This document shows positions 5,085-5,717 of a stretch of DNA of 5,717 bases, in pieces (positions within the stretch are counted from its first letter, which is position 1; every line of letters begins with the position of its first letter). The translations under genes were made by a program, and so were the position numbers. Source of the DNA: JADLGL01 sp964611195 (GTDB taxonomy: Bacteria > Pseudomonadota > Alphaproteobacteria > Rhizobiales > Kaistiaceae); contig CAZSXA010000153.1 of assembly GCA_964611195.1 (NCBI GenBank), positions 1-5,717 of the forward strand. Direction: 5' to 3'. Below the pieces are notes generated by a model. That model made no database searches. It worked only from the letters and a program-made list of their open reading frames with translations, and was not told the origin of the DNA.

Positions 5085-5717
5085 ATGACCGCGTTCTTCG
5101 AATTGGCCGTCACCACCAATTTCTCGTTCCTGCGCGGCGGGTCGCATCCGGAGGAAATGGTCCGGCAGGCGCATACGCTGGGGCTTGGCGGCATCGCCGT
5201 CGCCGACCGCAATTCCTTTGCCGGCGTTGTTCGCGGCCATCTGATGGCGAAGGAACTCGGCCTTGCCTATCGCGTCGGCGTCCGTCTCGTCTTCAATGAC
5301 GGCGTGCCCGAGATCATTGCCTGGCCGAGAGATCGCGCCGCCTATGGCCGGCTCTGCCGGCTGCTGACGCGCGGCAAGCGTGCGGCCGAGAAAGGCGAAT
5401 GCGCGATCGGCCTCGACGATCTCATCGAATGGGGCGAGGGCCAGATGCTGGGCGTCATGCCGGGCGCGCGGCTCGACAAGACGCTGGAGCTGACGCTGGG
5501 CCGGCTTGCCGAGGCGTTTCCCGGCCGCGCGCATCTGATGGCGGCGATGCGCTACGGCTCCGGCGATCGGCGCCGGCTGGCGCGGCTGAAAGCGCTGGCG
5601 GAGAAGCACCATACGCCGCTGGTTGCGACCAATGACGTCCTCTTCCATCACCCCGACCGGCGTGCGCTGCAGGATGTGCTGACGGCGATCCGCGAGCATG
5701 TGACGCTCGCCGAGGCC
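5085..5717 (+). CDS. dnaE2: DnaE2, error-prone DNA polymerase III alpha homologue (3' partial, PHP region)
   Basis: The N-terminal 211 residues of a protein that is normally about 1,000-1,100 long, open to the right window edge. DnaE2 is the C-family polymerase that extends past lesions together with ImuA and ImuB. The opening FFELAVTTNFSFLRGGSHPEEMV (4-26) is the PHP domain start; VTTNFSF replaces the VHSxYS form of active PHP domains, so the first metal-binding His is absent, as in other DnaE2 proteins. Next come GGIAVADRNSFAGVVRGH (35-52) and VGVRLVFNDG (64-73). PLVATNDVLFHHPDRRALQDVLTAIREH (178-205) is the best-known family stretch. The ATG at 5085 places the conserved TTNFSF at the normal distance from the N-terminus. 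An in-frame ATG at 5004 would add 27 residues encoded by the palindromic element. The ribosome site is weak (GTGAG, about 3-4 nt before the ATG). Catalytic polymerase residues lie beyond the window. Confidence 0.93.
   Translation, partial: MTAFFELAVTTNFSFLRGGSHPEEMVRQAHTLGLGGIAVADRNSFAGVVRGHLMAKELGLAYRVGVRLVFNDGVPEIIAWPRDRAAYGRLCRLLTRGKRAAEKGECAIGLDDLIEWGEGQMLGVMPGARLDKTLELTLGRLAEAFPGRAHLMAAMRYGSGDRRRLARLKALAEKHHTPLVATNDVLFHHPDRRALQDVLTAIREHVTLAEA

Noticed and set aside
4869..5699. Upstream extension of the VOC frame across dnaE2 on the - strand (381 codons in total)
   Set aside because: The extra 277 residues are antisense to the conserved DnaE2 N-terminus and the palindromic element. The VOC homology begins at the ATG at 4868, which has a good GGAG.
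1..5717. tRNA, rRNA, CRISPR array, integrase or transposase genes
   Set aside because: None of the expected motifs, repeats with unique spacers, or recombinase or transposase residues were seen on either strand.

Overview
The window is GC-rich (G/C at most third codon positions) and gene-dense. It carries an alphaproteobacterial SOS mutagenesis cassette, imuA-imuB and the start of dnaE2, with two operators of the alphaproteobacterial LexA type (GAAC-N7-GAAC). The protein flavour, gene set and palindromic intergenic repeats suggest an alphaproteobacterium, most likely of the order Hyphomicrobiales (Rhizobiales). The genus cannot be named from the sequence alone.

Layout, left to right. (1) 1-600, + strand: the C-terminal two thirds or so of a glycerophosphodiester phosphodiesterase, cut by the window edge. 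(2) 597-1997, - strand: a 12-TM major facilitator of the UMF1/Atg22-like type, convergent with (1); the two stop codons overlap within one CTAG. (3) 1998-2132: a divergent promoter region with a LexA operator at 2089-2103. (4) 2133-3059, + strand: imuA, a RecA-like accessory factor whose N-terminal linker is encoded by a pair of inverted REP-like palindromes. (5) 2935-4509, + strand: imuB, a catalytically degenerate Y-family polymerase homologue that overlaps imuA by 125 nt. (6) 4554-4868, - strand: a short VOC (glyoxalase-fold) gene lying between imuB and dnaE2, which appears to lack the middle of its domain. (7) 4869-5084: a regulatory gap with a second LexA operator (4902-4916) and a folded element of about 110 bp bounded by an 11-bp perfect inverted repeat (4960-5069). 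(8) 5085-5717, + strand: the N-terminal PHP region of dnaE2, an error-prone replicative-type polymerase, cut by the right edge.

ImuA, ImuB and DnaE2 are known to act together as a damage-inducible translesion mutasome: DnaE2 synthesises past lesions, ImuB acts as the clamp-binding hub, and ImuA is an accessory RecA-like protein. Here the cassette is not one transcription unit. The VOC gene lies in the opposite orientation between imuB and dnaE2, and dnaE2 has its own LexA operator. I see no wholly new system. The unusual points are two palindromic repeat elements that have entered the cassette, one inside the imuA reading frame and one in the dnaE2 leader, and the apparently eroded VOC gene between them.
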